Position numbers and translations under genes: made by a program. A stretch of 35,434 bases of DNA from Anaerolineae bacterium (GTDB lineage Bacteria > Chloroflexota > Anaerolineae > JAADDB01). Each line of letters opens with the position of its first letter. Positions within the stretch are counted from its first letter, which is position 1. Shown in pieces: positions 1 through 8,809 of this stretch. The notes beneath the pieces were generated by a model. The model was not told the DNA's origin and did not search any database. It was given only the letters and a program-made list of their open reading frames with translations. The stretch spans positions 1 to 35,434 of the forward strand of contig WFWT01000059.1 of NCBI GenBank assembly GCA_015490995.1, given 5' to 3'.

Positions 1-2291
1 ACCAACGTTCGGTGGAACCTTGCGGCAATGATAGCGCGGTCCACCCCCCGGCGCAAGTCCTCCAAAATCCCCTCCACCAGTCCCCGCCAATCCCACCACC
101 CCAAACGTGGCGCGTTGTCCTGATCGGGAAAGACATCTGCAGTCGGTTCCTGCAGGATGAGGGGATACCCTTCGTCCACCGGAGCGGTGACCAAATACTC
201 CAACGCCATAGCCGCCTGTCCCTCGAAGGACACTTCCTGATGCACGTCCAGCAATGCGGCCACCGCGTCAAACAGGCGGCCTACACTGGTAGTAAGCGGT
301 GCGTTGACCCGCCGTGCCAGCACCTGGCCTAGGAGACGTCGTTCCGACGGCGAAAGCGCGCGCACCGGCGCGAGGTGCTCCCAAGCAAGGACCGCGTCAC
401 CGTACAGTTCCCACAACAAGGCCACAGCCACCCGTCGTGGGGCCTTGATGGCCGCATCCCCCCCGGGCAGAGGAAACGGCCGCAGCGTGGCCACCCGCTC
501 CACCGCCTGCGCGTTGCCCAACAGAAACTCCCCTCCCCAGATGGTGCCGTCCAGGCCATATCCGGTCCCGTCCCAAGTGACGCCCAGCGCCCGCTCGGAA
601 AGGCCATGCTCCGCCAGGCATGCAGCCAGGTGCGCGTGATGGTGTTGGACGGGCACCAGATACTGCACCGTTTCGAGCAAGGAAGGGGGAAAAGTCTCGG
701 ACATAGGGACGGACCCGGCATCTCCAGACACCAACAGCGGCCCTAAAGGAACGCCCGGTGTGGAAAGCACGGTCGCGTCAAGGCAACGGCTCACTCGCTC
801 CACCCACCGGGTGCTGGCATAATCCGGGTGCATGTCACAGGCAATGGCCACCGGCCGCGCGTCGTATAACCGTAAAAAGTCTGCGATCACTCGCTCAAAC
901 GCAGCCTGGGCCTCTGCGGTGTCCAGATCGCCGATGTGCTGGCTGATGAACACATGTCGGCCCACGCTAAGGGCCACGGTGTTTTTGAGATGCCCCCCTA
1001 CGGCCAAGATGGTAGGCACCTCCCCGGCGAGGACGACGGGCAAGGGCGCATACCCCCGTGCTCGGCGCAACAGGCGGGGACGGTTCACCATAATGGCGAC
1101 CACGCTGTCATCCACATGCCGGGCGATGGGCCGGTTGTGCACCAAAAACACGTCCGCCACCGTCGCCAGCCGTTGCATCGCTTCCCACTCGTCGGTGCAT
1201 ATCGGTTCGTCGGTCAGGTTGCCACTTGTGGCCACCACCGGACCGCCCACGGCCTGGAGGAGCAGGTGATGTAGGGGAGTATAGGGCAACATGATCCCCA
1301 AATACGGGTTGTTTGGGGCCACATTGTCGGCCACTGCGGTGTTATTTCGTCGTGGCAACAACACAATAGGGGCCTGCGGAGAAGTAAGGACTGCCTCGGC
1401 CTCAGGTGAGATAACGCACAACTCTCGGGCCTGGGCCAGATCACGCACCATCAAAGCGAACGGCTTGTCCCGCCGGGGCTTGCGCTCACGCAGCCGGGCG
1501 ATAGCCGCGTCATCCTGAGCGTTCACCATAAGATGAAAGCCCCCTAACCCCTTCACCGCCACGATGCGCCCTGCCTGCAACGCGCTCGCAGCCTGGCGCA
1601 AGGCCATATCCCCTACCCCGATCAGCACATAATCCCCGTACTGCGAGGCGAACGCCTCGGCCTCTATGTCATCCGTGGTGCCGGCAAACACAGTGGACAC
1701 ATCCTCCGGTCGGGCATAACATGCCAGGGCAGGACCACACTGTGGACACGCGTTGGGCTGCGCGTGAAAGCGCCGGTCCCTTGGATCATCGTACTCTGCC
1801 TGACACCGGGAGCACATCGTAAAACGGCGCATGGTGGTGTTCGGTCGGTCATATGGGAGGCTCTCGATGATCGAAAACCGCGGTCCACAGTTGGTACAGT
1901 TGGTAAAAGGATACTGGTATCTCCGATCGTGGGGGTTCAGGACTTCCTCCAGGCACTGGGAACACGTTGCGACGTCGGGCAACACCAGAACCGTCCGCGT
2001 ACCGCCCCCTTCGCTATCCCGGATTTCAAACCGCGTGTAGCCCTGTGGGGGCAGTTGGGTCACCTGCAGGGAGAGAATGCGCGCTATAGGGGGCTTTTCG
2101 GCCTTCAAACGCTGGACAAACACGTGCAGACGGGACGGTTCTCCCTCAACTTCGATGCACACACCCTGCGTGTCGTTAAGGATCCAGCCGGTCAGCCCCA
2201 GCTGCGTGGCCAGACGGAACACGAAGGGGCGAAAACCCACTCCCTGCACCGCGCCCTGAACCTGAATGTGCAGGCGCCGACGGCGACCCAT
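1..2291 (-). CDS. hypF: Carbamoyltransferase HypF (3' end beyond the window)
   Basis: HypF makes the CN ligands of the NiFe-hydrogenase iron from carbamoyl phosphate, passing the group to HypE. Reading the minus strand from ATG 2291 gives an open frame of about 763 residues to the window edge. An acylphosphatase domain comes first (GVGFRPF near residue 18). Four CxxC pairs then form the two zinc fingers, followed by a YrdC-like domain and a Kae1-like carbamoyltransferase domain with the HHHAH motif and WDGTGYG. The family is usually 750-800 residues, so only some tens of residues are missing. A GGGAGGG ribosome site precedes the start. It is the last gene seen of the minus-strand maturation operon, 28 bp after hypB. 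HypC, HypD and HypE are not in the window and may lie further left. Confidence 0.95.
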   Translation of the reverse strand, partial: MGRRRRLHIQVQGAVQGVGFRPFVFRLATQLGLTGWILNDTQGVCIEVEGEPSRLHVFVQRLKAEKPPIARILSLQVTQLPPQGYTRFEIRDSEGGGTRTVLVLPDVATCSQCLEEVLNPHDRRYQYPFTNCTNCGPRFSIIESLPYDRPNTTMRRFTMCSRCQAEYDDPRDRRFHAQPNACPQCGPALACYARPEDVSTVFAGTTDDIEAEAFASQYGDYVLIGVGDMALRQAASALQAGRIVAVKGLGGFHLMVNAQDDAAIARLRERKPRRDKPFALMVRDLAQARELCVISPEAEAVLTSPQAPIVLLPRRNNTAVADNVAPNNPYLGIMLPYTPLHHLLLQAVGGPVVATSGNLTDEPICTDEWEAMQRLATVADVFLVHNRPIARHVDDSVVAIMVNRPRLLRRARGYAPLPVVLAGEVPTILAVGGHLKNTVALSVGRHVFISQHIGDLDTAEAQAAFERVIADFLRLYDARPVAIACDMHPDYASTRWVERVSRCLDATVLSTPGVPLGPLLVSGDAGSVPMSETFPPSLLETVQYLVPVQHHHAHLAACLAEHGLSERALGVTWDGTGYGLDGTIWGGEFLLGNAQAVERVATLRPFPLPGGDAAIKAPRRVAVALLWELYGDAVLAWEHLAPVRALSPSERRLLGQVLARRVNAPLTTSVGRLFDAVAALLDVHQEVSFEGQAAMALEYLVTAPVDEGYPLILQEPTADVFPDQDNAPRLGWWDWRGLVEGILEDLRRGVDRAIIAARFHRTL

Positions 2292-2319
2292 AATCCCTCC
2301 CTCTGGATGGCCGTTCAGA

Positions 2320-3000
2320 CTACGGTGTGGTCGAAGGGTGCACGGCCTCCTTCTGTGCCAGCAACCACCGGACCCACTCGGGTACTCCCATGTCGGTTTT
2401 GCAGGAGAGCACGAACACAGGAGCGTGTGGGTTCACCATAGCCACGCCCCGGCGAAAGGCGTCGAGGTCAAAGGCAAAAACATCTATCATGTCTGCCTTG
2501 TTCAACACGACTGCGTGGGAGCGGGTGAAAACGCCGGGATACTTGTACGGCTTATCATGCCCTTCGGGCACGCTGGCTACCACCACGTTCAAATGGGTTC
2601 CCAAAGCGAACTCGGCCGGACAGATCAGGTTGCCGACGTTTTCCACGAAAAGCAGGTCCACCGTCTCCAGGGGCAGGTGGGTGAGCGCCGAACGGATCAT
2701 AGGCGCGTCCAGGTGACACGCGCCTCCGGTGTTCACCTGCACGACGGGAATGCCCGCGGCCGCGATGGTTTCCGCGTCAATGCGGGAGGCCACGTCCCCT
2801 TCCACCACGCCCAGGCGCACATTGGCCGGCAGGTGGCGGGCCGTAGCCAAGATAAGGCTCGTTTTCCCTGCGCCGGGAGAGGCCATCACGTTCACCGCGA
2901 ACACTTGATGGCGTGCCAACGTGCGGCGGTTTTCCTCCGCCACCTGTTCGTTGGCACTTAAGATAGCCTGAACCACCGGGATTTCCCTAGTCCTCGTCAT
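2320..3000 (-). CDS. hypB: Hydrogenase nickel incorporation GTPase HypB
   Basis: HypB is the GTPase that, with HypA, delivers nickel to the hydrogenase large subunit. The 226-residue product has the P-loop SPGAGKTS at residues 41-48. It also has the metal-site residues Cys95-His96 and Cys127 (in NLICPAE) that form the G-domain Ni/Zn site in this family, and a NKAD guanine-recognition motif. It lacks the His-rich N-terminal stretch some HypBs use to store nickel. I chose ATG 3000 because it starts the conserved sequence and gives normal length; this start overlaps the 3' end of hypA by 14 bp, suggesting translational coupling. A longer frame exists upstream but lies inside hypA. Confidence 0.95.
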   Translation of the reverse strand: MTRTREIPVVQAILSANEQVAEENRRTLARHQVFAVNVMASPGAGKTSLILATARHLPANVRLGVVEGDVASRIDAETIAAAGIPVVQVNTGGACHLDAPMIRSALTHLPLETVDLLFVENVGNLICPAEFALGTHLNVVVASVPEGHDKPYKYPGVFTRSHAVVLNKADMIDVFAFDLDAFRRGVAMVNPHAPVFVLSCKTDMGVPEWVRWLLAQKEAVHPSTTP

Positions 3001-3343
3001 CCTCCACCTCGATGCTGCGCACGTAAAAGCTGGTACCACCGGTCACCTGTAACTGCGAGCTGCCACAGGCCGGACACATCGGTGTCAACGGAGGTGTCAC
3101 TGCAAACGTGTGGCCACACCGTTGACAGGACCCGCGCGCTGGCTCGCGCTGAAAACACAGGCGTGCGTCTTCAGCCAGGGTGCCTTGGCTCAACAGGTCA
3201 AAGTAGAACTGAACAGAATCGTCCACAATGCCGGTCAGCGCCCCCACCACCACGTGCACAGTACGCACCCGACGAGCCCCGGCTTGGTGGGCCGCGTCCA
3301 GGACCGTTTTCAACAACGCCTGGGTTACCGACAGCTCGTGCAC
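2987..3343 (-). CDS. hypA: Hydrogenase nickel chaperone HypA
   Basis: HypA binds nickel and docks on the hydrogenase large-subunit precursor with HypB. The 118-residue product begins MHEL, where the N-terminal Met amine, His2 and Glu3 form the known Ni site. A structural zinc site is formed by Cys73/Cys76 and Cys90/Cys93. The start is GTG at 3343. The open frame runs further upstream, but only this start yields the invariant N-terminus needed for nickel binding. It begins 4 bp after the stop of the endopeptidase gene, and a run of G residues upstream can serve as the ribosome site. The length matches the family. Confidence 0.95.
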   Translation of the reverse strand: MHELSVTQALLKTVLDAAHQAGARRVRTVHVVVGALTGIVDDSVQFYFDLLSQGTLAEDARLCFQREPARGSCQRCGHTFAVTPPLTPMCPACGSSQLQVTGGTSFYVRSIEVEDDED

Positions 3344-3347
3344 CGGG

Positions 3348-3824
3348 TTACCCCCCGCTGAGAGCGTGTACTTCCCGCGCCACCGCCGCGACCAGCGCGT
3401 CCAGTTGGGCGGCCACGGGCGGAGACAGCTCCGATCCCAAGTCGACACAAGCGGGCACCATCCCCCAAACCACCAGGGAAGCCGGCCATCGTCCCAGGGC
3501 CCGGGCCCAGGTCAAAAGCTCCGCCGCGCCCGCCTGGTGCACGGCAAGGGGCCGCGTTGCTGTTTCCACCACCTCCTCTCCGGTGAGACGTATCAAGGTC
3601 CCCGGCGCGTAAGGCGCCAGAATAGCGTCCACCAGCACCACATGAACATCGGGAGAGAAGTGGTCCACCAAGCCTATGCCCCGGATCCCTCCGACAATCA
3701 AACGTACGCTGTCGGGAAACCGATAGTGAGCCCGCAGGCGCTCCACCACACGCACGCCCACCCCTTCGTCCCGACGCATGGGGTTGCCGATGCCCAACAC
3801 CACCACACCTCTATCCCCGCTCAT
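3348..3824 (-). CDS. Hydrogenase maturation endopeptidase (HycI/HyaD/HybD family)
   Basis: This family clips the C-terminal peptide of the NiFe-hydrogenase large subunit after nickel insertion. The 158-residue product has the glycine-rich start GIGNP followed by DEGVGV (residues 19-24). Glu20, Asp66 and His96 correspond to the three Ni-sensing residues of HybD-type proteases. The ATG at 3824 follows a GGGGAGGGG ribosome site; an in-frame 43-residue upstream extension looks non-coding. It is the first gene of the minus-strand hyp operon and divergent from the hydrogenase operon whose large subunit (7455-8759) is its probable substrate, since that subunit has a ten-residue tail after its last ligand motif. 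The exact subfamily name is not assigned. Confidence 0.92.
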   Translation of the reverse strand: MSGDRGVVVLGIGNPMRRDEGVGVRVVERLRAHYRFPDSVRLIVGGIRGIGLVDHFSPDVHVVLVDAILAPYAPGTLIRLTGEEVVETATRPLAVHQAGAAELLTWARALGRWPASLVVWGMVPACVDLGSELSPPVAAQLDALVAAVAREVHALSGG

Positions 3825-3913
3825 ACCCCTCCCCGAGGACAACATTACCTGCGCCCGGGACACGCAATAGCTCTTGCCAAAAGGGCTCATCATACCGGCT
3901 ACACTCCCCTTAA

Positions 3914-3944
3914 ATAATACCTCACCGCTAGCCCGTACACCCAA
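3914..3944 (-). promoter_or_regulatory. Candidate promoter of the hyp operon
   Basis: On the minus strand TATTAT (3919-3914) is a good -10 hexamer about 90 bp upstream of the endopeptidase start. The only possible -35 is TTGGGT (3944-3939), with a wide 19-bp spacer. It is the best AT-rich promoter-like element in this divergent region for leftward transcription. The assignment is tentative. Confidence 0.4.
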
Positions 3945-3975
3945 CCCTTGCACCTAAAGCCATCGTACCGCGCTT

Positions 3976-4004
3976 TCGACAAACAGCATCTCATATGGTA
4001 TACT
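3976..4004 (+). promoter_or_regulatory. Sigma70-type promoter of the hydrogenase operon
   Basis: TCGACA (3976-3981) and TATACT (3999-4004) are each five-of-six matches to the -35 and -10 consensus, with a 17-bp spacer. TG one base upstream of the -10 makes it an extended -10 promoter. Transcription would start near 4011, leaving a leader of about 125 nt before hydB. Confidence 0.7.
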
Positions 4005-4013
4005 ACTCCCGAC

Positions 4014-4024
4014 ATGACGGTCAT
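4014..4024. promoter_or_regulatory. Candidate operator at the hydrogenase transcription start
   Basis: ATGACGGTCAT is a perfect inverted repeat (two 5-bp arms around one central G) beginning 10 bp after the -10 hexamer, that is, at the predicted start site. A protein bound there would block initiation, so a repressor site is plausible. No regulator of this operon is identifiable in the window. Confidence 0.35.
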
Positions 4025-4136
4025 CATACCTAAGGTTGGTCACCTGTGGTTATCTGTGTGGTAAGAGGTACCCGACATCCCCAAACGCGTGCGGTCGACC
4101 CCCGTGATTCAGGCGAACGACGAACAGGAGGGGCAC

Positions 4137-5300
4137 ATGCGGCCAGACCTCAGCGCGATGGACACCCTACCTCCTTCCCCCGGCTCAACCGTGGCTTTTG
4201 AGAAGACCGCGCTGGATATCCTGATCGCTACCTTACGCCAACGCGGGTACACGGTTGTGGGGCCCACCGTACGCGATGACGCGATCGTGTACGATGAGAT
4301 CGGAGGCGTAACAGACCTGCCCATCGGCTATGTGGACGAACAGGAAGCGGGCACCTACCGCCTACGACGCTGGGAAAAGGACACCTTCTTTGCCTACACG
4401 GTGGGACCGTATGCGTGGAAGAAATTCCTATACCCACCGGAGGAGCGCCTCTGGGAAGTCCGCCGGGAGAACGGCACCCTACGCTTTACCGAAGCCCCCC
4501 TTCCCACAGAGCAGTACGCGTTTATCGGTGTGCGCAGCTGCGAACTGGCTGCCATCCGCATTCAGGACCGTATCTTCACCGGTGGGCCCTATGTCGACCC
4601 CCGATATCAGGCCCGCCGTGAACGCCTGTTTATCCTGGCGGTGAACTGCACCCGCGCGGGGAACACCTGCTTCTGTGCTTCTGTAGGATCCGGTCCCCAG
4701 GCAGAAGGCCCGTACGATATCGCGCTTACCGAGCTGGACGAGGTGTTCATCGCCCACGTGGGCAGTGTCCTGGGCGGCCAGATCCTCGCCGAAGTCCCTC
4801 ACCGTCCTGCCACCGAAGAGGAGCGCGCGGCCGCAGCCGAACGGGTCCAGGCCACAGCTCGCACCATGCGACGTGCACTGGACACCACCGACCTGCGAGA
4901 CCTGCTGTTCAACCATCAGGAACACCCCCACTGGGAGGACGTGGCTACACGCTGCCTCGCGTGCACCAACTGCACCCTGGTATGTCCCACCTGCTTCTGC
5001 TTCTCGGTGGAGGACCTGACGGACCTTCAAGGGGAGAGCGCCTGGCGAGTGCGCCGGTGGGATTCTTGCTTTTCCCAGGCCTTTACCTACACCGCGGGAC
5101 GCCCCGCCCGCCAGTCCATTGCTTCTCGTTACCGTCAGTGGCTCACCCACAAACTGGCCGGATGGGTTGACCAGTTCGGCGTCCTGGGGTGTGTGGGATG
5201 TGGCCGTTGCATCACATGGTGCCCGGCCCAGATTGACATTACGGAGGAAGTGGCACGGTTACGGGAACAACCGCCACAGACGGAAAGGAGTCCATCATGA
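4137..5300 (+). CDS. hydB: Group 3b NiFe hydrogenase beta subunit, 4Fe-4S protein (HydB)
   Basis: The beta subunit carries electrons between the flavin subunit and the hydrogenase dimer of cytoplasmic NAD(P)-linked (group 3b, sulfhydrogenase-type) enzymes; it is related to anaerobic sulfite reductase subunit A. The 387-residue product has two C-terminal ferredoxin-type clusters, CLACTNCTLVCP and CVGCGRCITWCP, each CxxCxxCxxxCP. A second cysteine-containing stretch (NTCFCASVG) lies mid-protein. ATG 4137 sits behind AGGAGGGG; an in-frame ATG at 4089 has no such site. It is first in an operon with hydG, hydD and hydA, and its last four bases overlap the next start (ATGA), a sign of coupled translation. 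Confidence 0.92.
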   Translation: MRPDLSAMDTLPPSPGSTVAFEKTALDILIATLRQRGYTVVGPTVRDDAIVYDEIGGVTDLPIGYVDEQEAGTYRLRRWEKDTFFAYTVGPYAWKKFLYPPEERLWEVRRENGTLRFTEAPLPTEQYAFIGVRSCELAAIRIQDRIFTGGPYVDPRYQARRERLFILAVNCTRAGNTCFCASVGSGPQAEGPYDIALTELDEVFIAHVGSVLGGQILAEVPHRPATEEERAAAAERVQATARTMRRALDTTDLRDLLFNHQEHPHWEDVATRCLACTNCTLVCPTCFCFSVEDLTDLQGESAWRVRRWDSCFSQAFTYTAGRPARQSIASRYRQWLTHKLAGWVDQFGVLGCVGCGRCITWCPAQIDITEEVARLREQPPQTERSPS

Positions 5301-5782
5301 GCGCCGAAACCGTTGCTGATCTCGTTACCCGGCTGGAACAACATCCCTTTACTCAAGGATTTCCCACCTCTGCGCTGGACAAACTGACCCAGGCCGCTAC
5401 CCTCCAGACCTTCCAGCCGGGGACGTTCCTCCTGCGCGAGGGACGGGATGCCGATCACTTCTACCTGCTTCTACAGGGGCAGGCCGCGATTGAGCTGTAC
5501 CTGCCTGAACGCGGGGTCATCCGCCTGCAAACGGTAGGTCCCGGGGACGTAGTCGGTTGGTCCTGGCTCTTACCTCCCTATCGGGCCGCGTTCGACGTCA
5601 CGGTTATCAACACCGTCCAGGCCATCACCTTTGACGCGGCCAGATTGCGTCGGCTACTGGACGACGATCCCACCCTGGCCGCGCACTTCCTGCGACGTCT
5701 GGTCGCGGTAATTGCCCAGCGAGTCCACGCCACACGGTTGCAGCTCATCGACATGTACGCGGTGAAAGGAGGTCGCCCATGA
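5297..5782 (+). CDS. Cyclic-nucleotide-binding-domain protein within the hydrogenase operon
   Basis: The 161-residue product is essentially one Crp/Fnr-type cNMP-binding beta-roll. Visible features are GTFLLREGRDADHFYLLLQG, then the phosphate-cassette-like region GDVVGWSWLL...RAAFDV, and a C-terminal helix. There is no helix-turn-helix domain afterwards, so it is unlikely to be a DNA-binding Crp. The gene overlaps hydB by 4 bp upstream and hydG by 4 bp downstream, so it is made in step with the hydrogenase. It may be a regulatory or assembly subunit that senses a nucleotide. The usual Glu of the GExxGE signature is replaced (GDVVGW), so cAMP binding itself is uncertain. Confidence 0.85.
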   Translation: MSAETVADLVTRLEQHPFTQGFPTSALDKLTQAATLQTFQPGTFLLREGRDADHFYLLLQGQAAIELYLPERGVIRLQTVGPGDVVGWSWLLPPYRAAFDVTVINTVQAITFDAARLRRLLDDDPTLAAHFLRRLVAVIAQRVHATRLQLIDMYAVKGGRP

Positions 5783-6654
5783 TGCCCACACCCCCCTCGC
5801 CCGCGGCCCAACCCACCGGCCCCACGGGCAACGCGTGGGTACCCATCCCATTCACCGTGGTCCGGCGACGTCGCGAGATCCCAGGTACGGTGACCCTGTG
5901 GCTTGCCCCACCGGAGGGGTATCCCTTCGCGTTTCGGCCTGGGCAGTTCAACATGCTCTACGTGTTCGGGGTCAAGGAAGTGCCCATTTCTATCAGCGGT
6001 GATCCGGGCACACCGGTGCCTGTAGCCCACACCATCCGTCAGGTAGGCATGGCAACTCAGGCCCTGGTCAACCTGAAGCCAGGCGACGTGGTAGGCGTGC
6101 GGGGTCCCTTCGGCTCCGCTTGGCCCTTGGAACACGCCCGGGGACACGACGTGGTGATCGTGGCGGGAGGTATTGGCCTGGCGCCCTTGCGCCCCGCCAT
6201 CTATTCTCTCCTGCGCCACCGCCCCCAGTACGGCAACGTGGTGCTGTTGTACGGCGCACGTTCGCCCCGAGAGCTCCTCTACGCCCGCGAGCTGGAACGG
6301 TGGCGGGGACGGTTCGACATGGAAGTGCTCGTCACCGTGGATCGCGGTGATCGAACATGGCATGGGCATGTGGGTGTGGTCACCACCCTCTTCCCACAGG
6401 CAGATGTCTTCTTCTCACCGCAAAACACGATAGCCTTCATTTGCGGTCCCGAAATCATGATGCGGTTTACCGTGCGCGAGCTGCTGGACCGGGGTGTCCC
6501 CCCGGAACGCATTTTCGTCTCCTTAGAACGAAACATGCACTGCGGGCAGGGGCTGTGCGGCCATTGCCAGTATGGTCCGTTCTTCATCTGCAAGGACGGC
6601 CCGGTGTTCCCTTATCAGAAGCTGGCCACCCTCTTTGGCATCCGGGAAATATGA
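5779..6654 (+). CDS. hydG: Group 3b NiFe hydrogenase gamma subunit, FAD/NAD(P)-binding (HydG)
   Basis: This is the diaphorase subunit that exchanges electrons with NAD(P)H; it belongs to the ferredoxin reductase/PyrK-like family. The 291-residue product has an N-terminal FAD-binding barrel (FRPGQFNML), a nucleotide-binding domain beginning at VVIVAGGIGLAPLRP, and CGPEIMM near the end of the NAD(P) fold. A C-terminal [2Fe-2S] site has Cys255, Cys260, Cys263 and Cys271. The ATG at 5779 overlaps the preceding stop by 4 bp behind an AAAGGAGG ribosome site. Preference for NADP over NAD cannot be told by eye. Confidence 0.93.
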   Translation: MMPTPPSPAAQPTGPTGNAWVPIPFTVVRRRREIPGTVTLWLAPPEGYPFAFRPGQFNMLYVFGVKEVPISISGDPGTPVPVAHTIRQVGMATQALVNLKPGDVVGVRGPFGSAWPLEHARGHDVVIVAGGIGLAPLRPAIYSLLRHRPQYGNVVLLYGARSPRELLYARELERWRGRFDMEVLVTVDRGDRTWHGHVGVVTTLFPQADVFFSPQNTIAFICGPEIMMRFTVRELLDRGVPPERIFVSLERNMHCGQGLCGHCQYGPFFICKDGPVFPYQKLATLFGIREI

Positions 6655-6682
6655 CCGGTAAACCAAAGGAAAGGAGCACATT

Positions 6683-7486
6683 ATGCCCGGAGGACAGCGC
6701 AAACCCAAACTCGCGGTGTGGAAGTTCACCTCCTGTGATGGGTGCCAGCTCTCCCTGCTGGACCTGGAGGAACACCTCCTCGCCATTGTTGGTCGGGTAG
6801 AAATTGCCTACTTTTTGGAGGCCTCTCGCGCCACGGTTCGCGGGCCGTATGATATTTCCCTGGTGGAGGGTAGCATCTCCACACCCCATGAGGCAGAGCT
6901 CATCAAGGAAGTACGCAAACAAAGCCGATTCCTAGTAGCTATCGGTGCCTGCGCCACCGCGGGGGGCATTCAGGCCCTGCGCAACTTCGCGGACGTCCGC
7001 GCGTTTGTTGACATTGTCTACGCGCACCCGGAGTACATCCGCACCCTGCGCGAGGCCCGGCCCATCGCCGATTACGTGACGGTAGACTTTGAGCTGCGGG
7101 GATGCCCCATCAGCCGGTACCAGCTGCTGGAGTTAATCAGCGCGTACCTGCACGGCCGTCAGCCCAGTATCCCCACGTACAGCGTGTGTGCGGAGTGCAA
7201 GCGGAAAGGCGTGGTGTGTGTGCTTGTGTCTCAGGGGGTGCCCTGTCTGGGTCCCGTCACCCAAGCGGGATGTAACGCGCTGTGCCCAACCTATCGACGG
7301 GGATGTTACGGCTGCTTTGGTCCGATGGAATCGCCCAATCCCCTCTCGTTGGGCCGCCGCTTTGAAACCCTAGGTGTCCCACCGGCAGACATCATTCGCC
7401 TGTACCGCACCTTCAACGCGTTCGCACCGGCATTCCGCGAAGGGAGTGAGCACTATGAGCAAACGAGCTCGCACGCGCACGATTAA
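6683..7486 (+). CDS. hydD: Group 3b NiFe hydrogenase small subunit (HydD)
   Basis: The small subunit houses the iron-sulfur relay closest to the NiFe site. The 267-residue product begins with [15 protein letters not shown], whose Cys18 and Cys21 are the first ligands of the proximal [4Fe-4S] cluster. GACATAGGI supplies a further ligand, and the C-terminal half is rich in cysteines ([30 protein letters not shown]). There is no twin-arginine signal peptide, as expected for a cytoplasmic group 3 enzyme. AAAGGAG precedes ATG 6683. The last 32 bp overlap the start of hydA in another frame, so the two subunits are translationally linked. Confidence 0.94.
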   Translation: MPGGQRKPKLAVWKFTSCDGCQLSLLDLEEHLLAIVGRVEIAYFLEASRATVRGPYDISLVEGSISTPHEAELIKEVRKQSRFLVAIGACATAGGIQALRNFADVRAFVDIVYAHPEYIRTLREARPIADYVTVDFELRGCPISRYQLLELISAYLHGRQPSIPTYSVCAECKRKGVVCVLVSQGVPCLGPVTQAGCNALCPTYRRGCYGCFGPMESPNPLSLGRRFETLGVPPADIIRLYRTFNAFAPAFREGSEHYEQTSSHAHD

Positions 7487-8759
7487 CGTTAACTACCTGG
7501 CCCGGGTGGAAGGCGAGGGCGCACTGTACATCAAAGCCCGTAACGGACACATTCAGGAACTGCGTCTCACCATCTTTGAACCGCCTCGCTTCTTCGAAGC
7601 CTTCCTGCGCGGTCGCCGTTACGCCGAAGCCCCGGACATCACCGCGCGTATTTGCGGCATCTGCCCGGTGGCCTATCAAATGAGCGCAGTACACGCCATG
7701 GAAGCTATCTTCGGCGTCCAAGTGCAGGGCCCCCTGCGCGAGCTGCGTCGTCTGCTCTACTGCGGTGAATGGATAGAAAGCCACGCCCTCCACGTGCTCA
7801 TGCTGCACGCGCCCGACTTCCTCGGCTACCAGAGCGTGATCGACATGGCCCAGGACCACCCTGAGATCGTGCAAAAGGGGCTAACTCTCAAGCGCACAGG
7901 CAACGACCTGGTGGAGTTCATCGGCGGCCGCGAAATTCACCCCATCAACGTGCGGGTCGGTGGCTTTTATTCCGTCCCCAAACGCAAAGACCTGCAACAG
8001 TTCATCGGCAAACTGGAACAGGCACGCGACATTGCGGTCGAGCTGGTTCGCTGGGTAGGCACCTTCACCTTTCCGGACTTCGAACAGGACTACGAGTTCG
8101 TCGCCTTGCGCCATCCAGACGAATACCCTCTCAACGAAGGCCGCATTGTTTCTAACAAAGGCATTGACATCGCAGTACACGAATATGACACAGCCTTTGA
8201 AGAGTACCAGGTGCCCCATTCCACGGCGTTACACTCCCGCGTCCGAGGCCGCGACGCGTACATGGTCGGCCCCCTGGCTCGCTTCAACCTTAACTTCGAC
8301 CGCCTTACCCCCACCGCCCAGGAGGTGGTGCGCGAGCTGGGCTTCTCCCTTCCCTACCGTAACCCGTTCATGAGCATCATCGCGCGCGCGGTGGAACTCG
8401 TCTACGCGTGCGAAGAAGCGCTGCGTATCGTGCGCACGTACGAAGAACCGGACCGTCCTTACGTGCCCTATGAAGTGCGCGCCGGCACCGGCCACGGGTG
8501 CACCGAAGCCCCACGCGGGATCCTGTACCACCGTTACACCGTCGACGCCGAAGGGATTATCCAGGAAGCGCGCATTGTGCCCCCTACAGCCCAAAACCTT
8601 CACCAGATGGAACAAGACCTGTATCACTACGCTCCCCAGGTGCTGGAACTCCCTCTGGAACAGGCCACGTGGCTGTGTGAACAGGCCATCCGAAACTACG
8701 ACCCCTGCATCTCCTGCTCCGCGCACTTCCTGCGCCTGGACATCGACAAGGACGAGTAA
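7455..8759 (+). CDS. hydA: Group 3b NiFe hydrogenase large (catalytic) subunit (HydA)
   Basis: The catalytic subunit binds the NiFe(CN)2CO centre. The 434-residue product has the N-terminal ligand motif RICGICPVA (Cys67, Cys70) and the C-terminal motif DPCISCSAH (Cys418, Cys421, His424). Ten residues follow His424 and form the probable tail removed by the endopeptidase encoded at 3348-3824. A terminal glutamate-rich tail and the absence of signals fit a soluble enzyme. I chose ATG 7455, behind AGGGAG. The frame is open 81 bp further upstream, but that part lies in hydD and looks non-coding. Motif form and gene order (beta, gamma, delta, alpha) place it in group 3b. Confidence 0.95.
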   Translation: MSKRARTRTINVNYLARVEGEGALYIKARNGHIQELRLTIFEPPRFFEAFLRGRRYAEAPDITARICGICPVAYQMSAVHAMEAIFGVQVQGPLRELRRLLYCGEWIESHALHVLMLHAPDFLGYQSVIDMAQDHPEIVQKGLTLKRTGNDLVEFIGGREIHPINVRVGGFYSVPKRKDLQQFIGKLEQARDIAVELVRWVGTFTFPDFEQDYEFVALRHPDEYPLNEGRIVSNKGIDIAVHEYDTAFEEYQVPHSTALHSRVRGRDAYMVGPLARFNLNFDRLTPTAQEVVRELGFSLPYRNPFMSIIARAVELVYACEEALRIVRTYEEPDRPYVPYEVRAGTGHGCTEAPRGILYHRYTVDAEGIIQEARIVPPTAQNLHQMEQDLYHYAPQVLELPLEQATWLCEQAIRNYDPCISCSAHFLRLDIDKDE

Positions 8760-8778
8760 CACGCCGCCCACTGTGTGC

Positions 8779-8809
8779 CAGGAGGCACGGCGGACGGCCG
8801 TGCCTCCTG
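8779..8809 (+). terminator. Hairpin after the hydrogenase operon
   Basis: A perfect 13-bp stem (8779-8791 with 8797-8809) and a 5-nt loop lie 20 bp after the hydA stop. No U-run follows, so it may be a terminator of the GC-rich, U-poor kind or an mRNA 3'-end stabiliser. Confidence 0.65.

Noticed and set aside
1764-2441. 225-codon plus-strand frame near the hyp genes
   Set aside because: The minus strand here encodes the acylphosphatase and zinc-finger parts of HypF without interruption.
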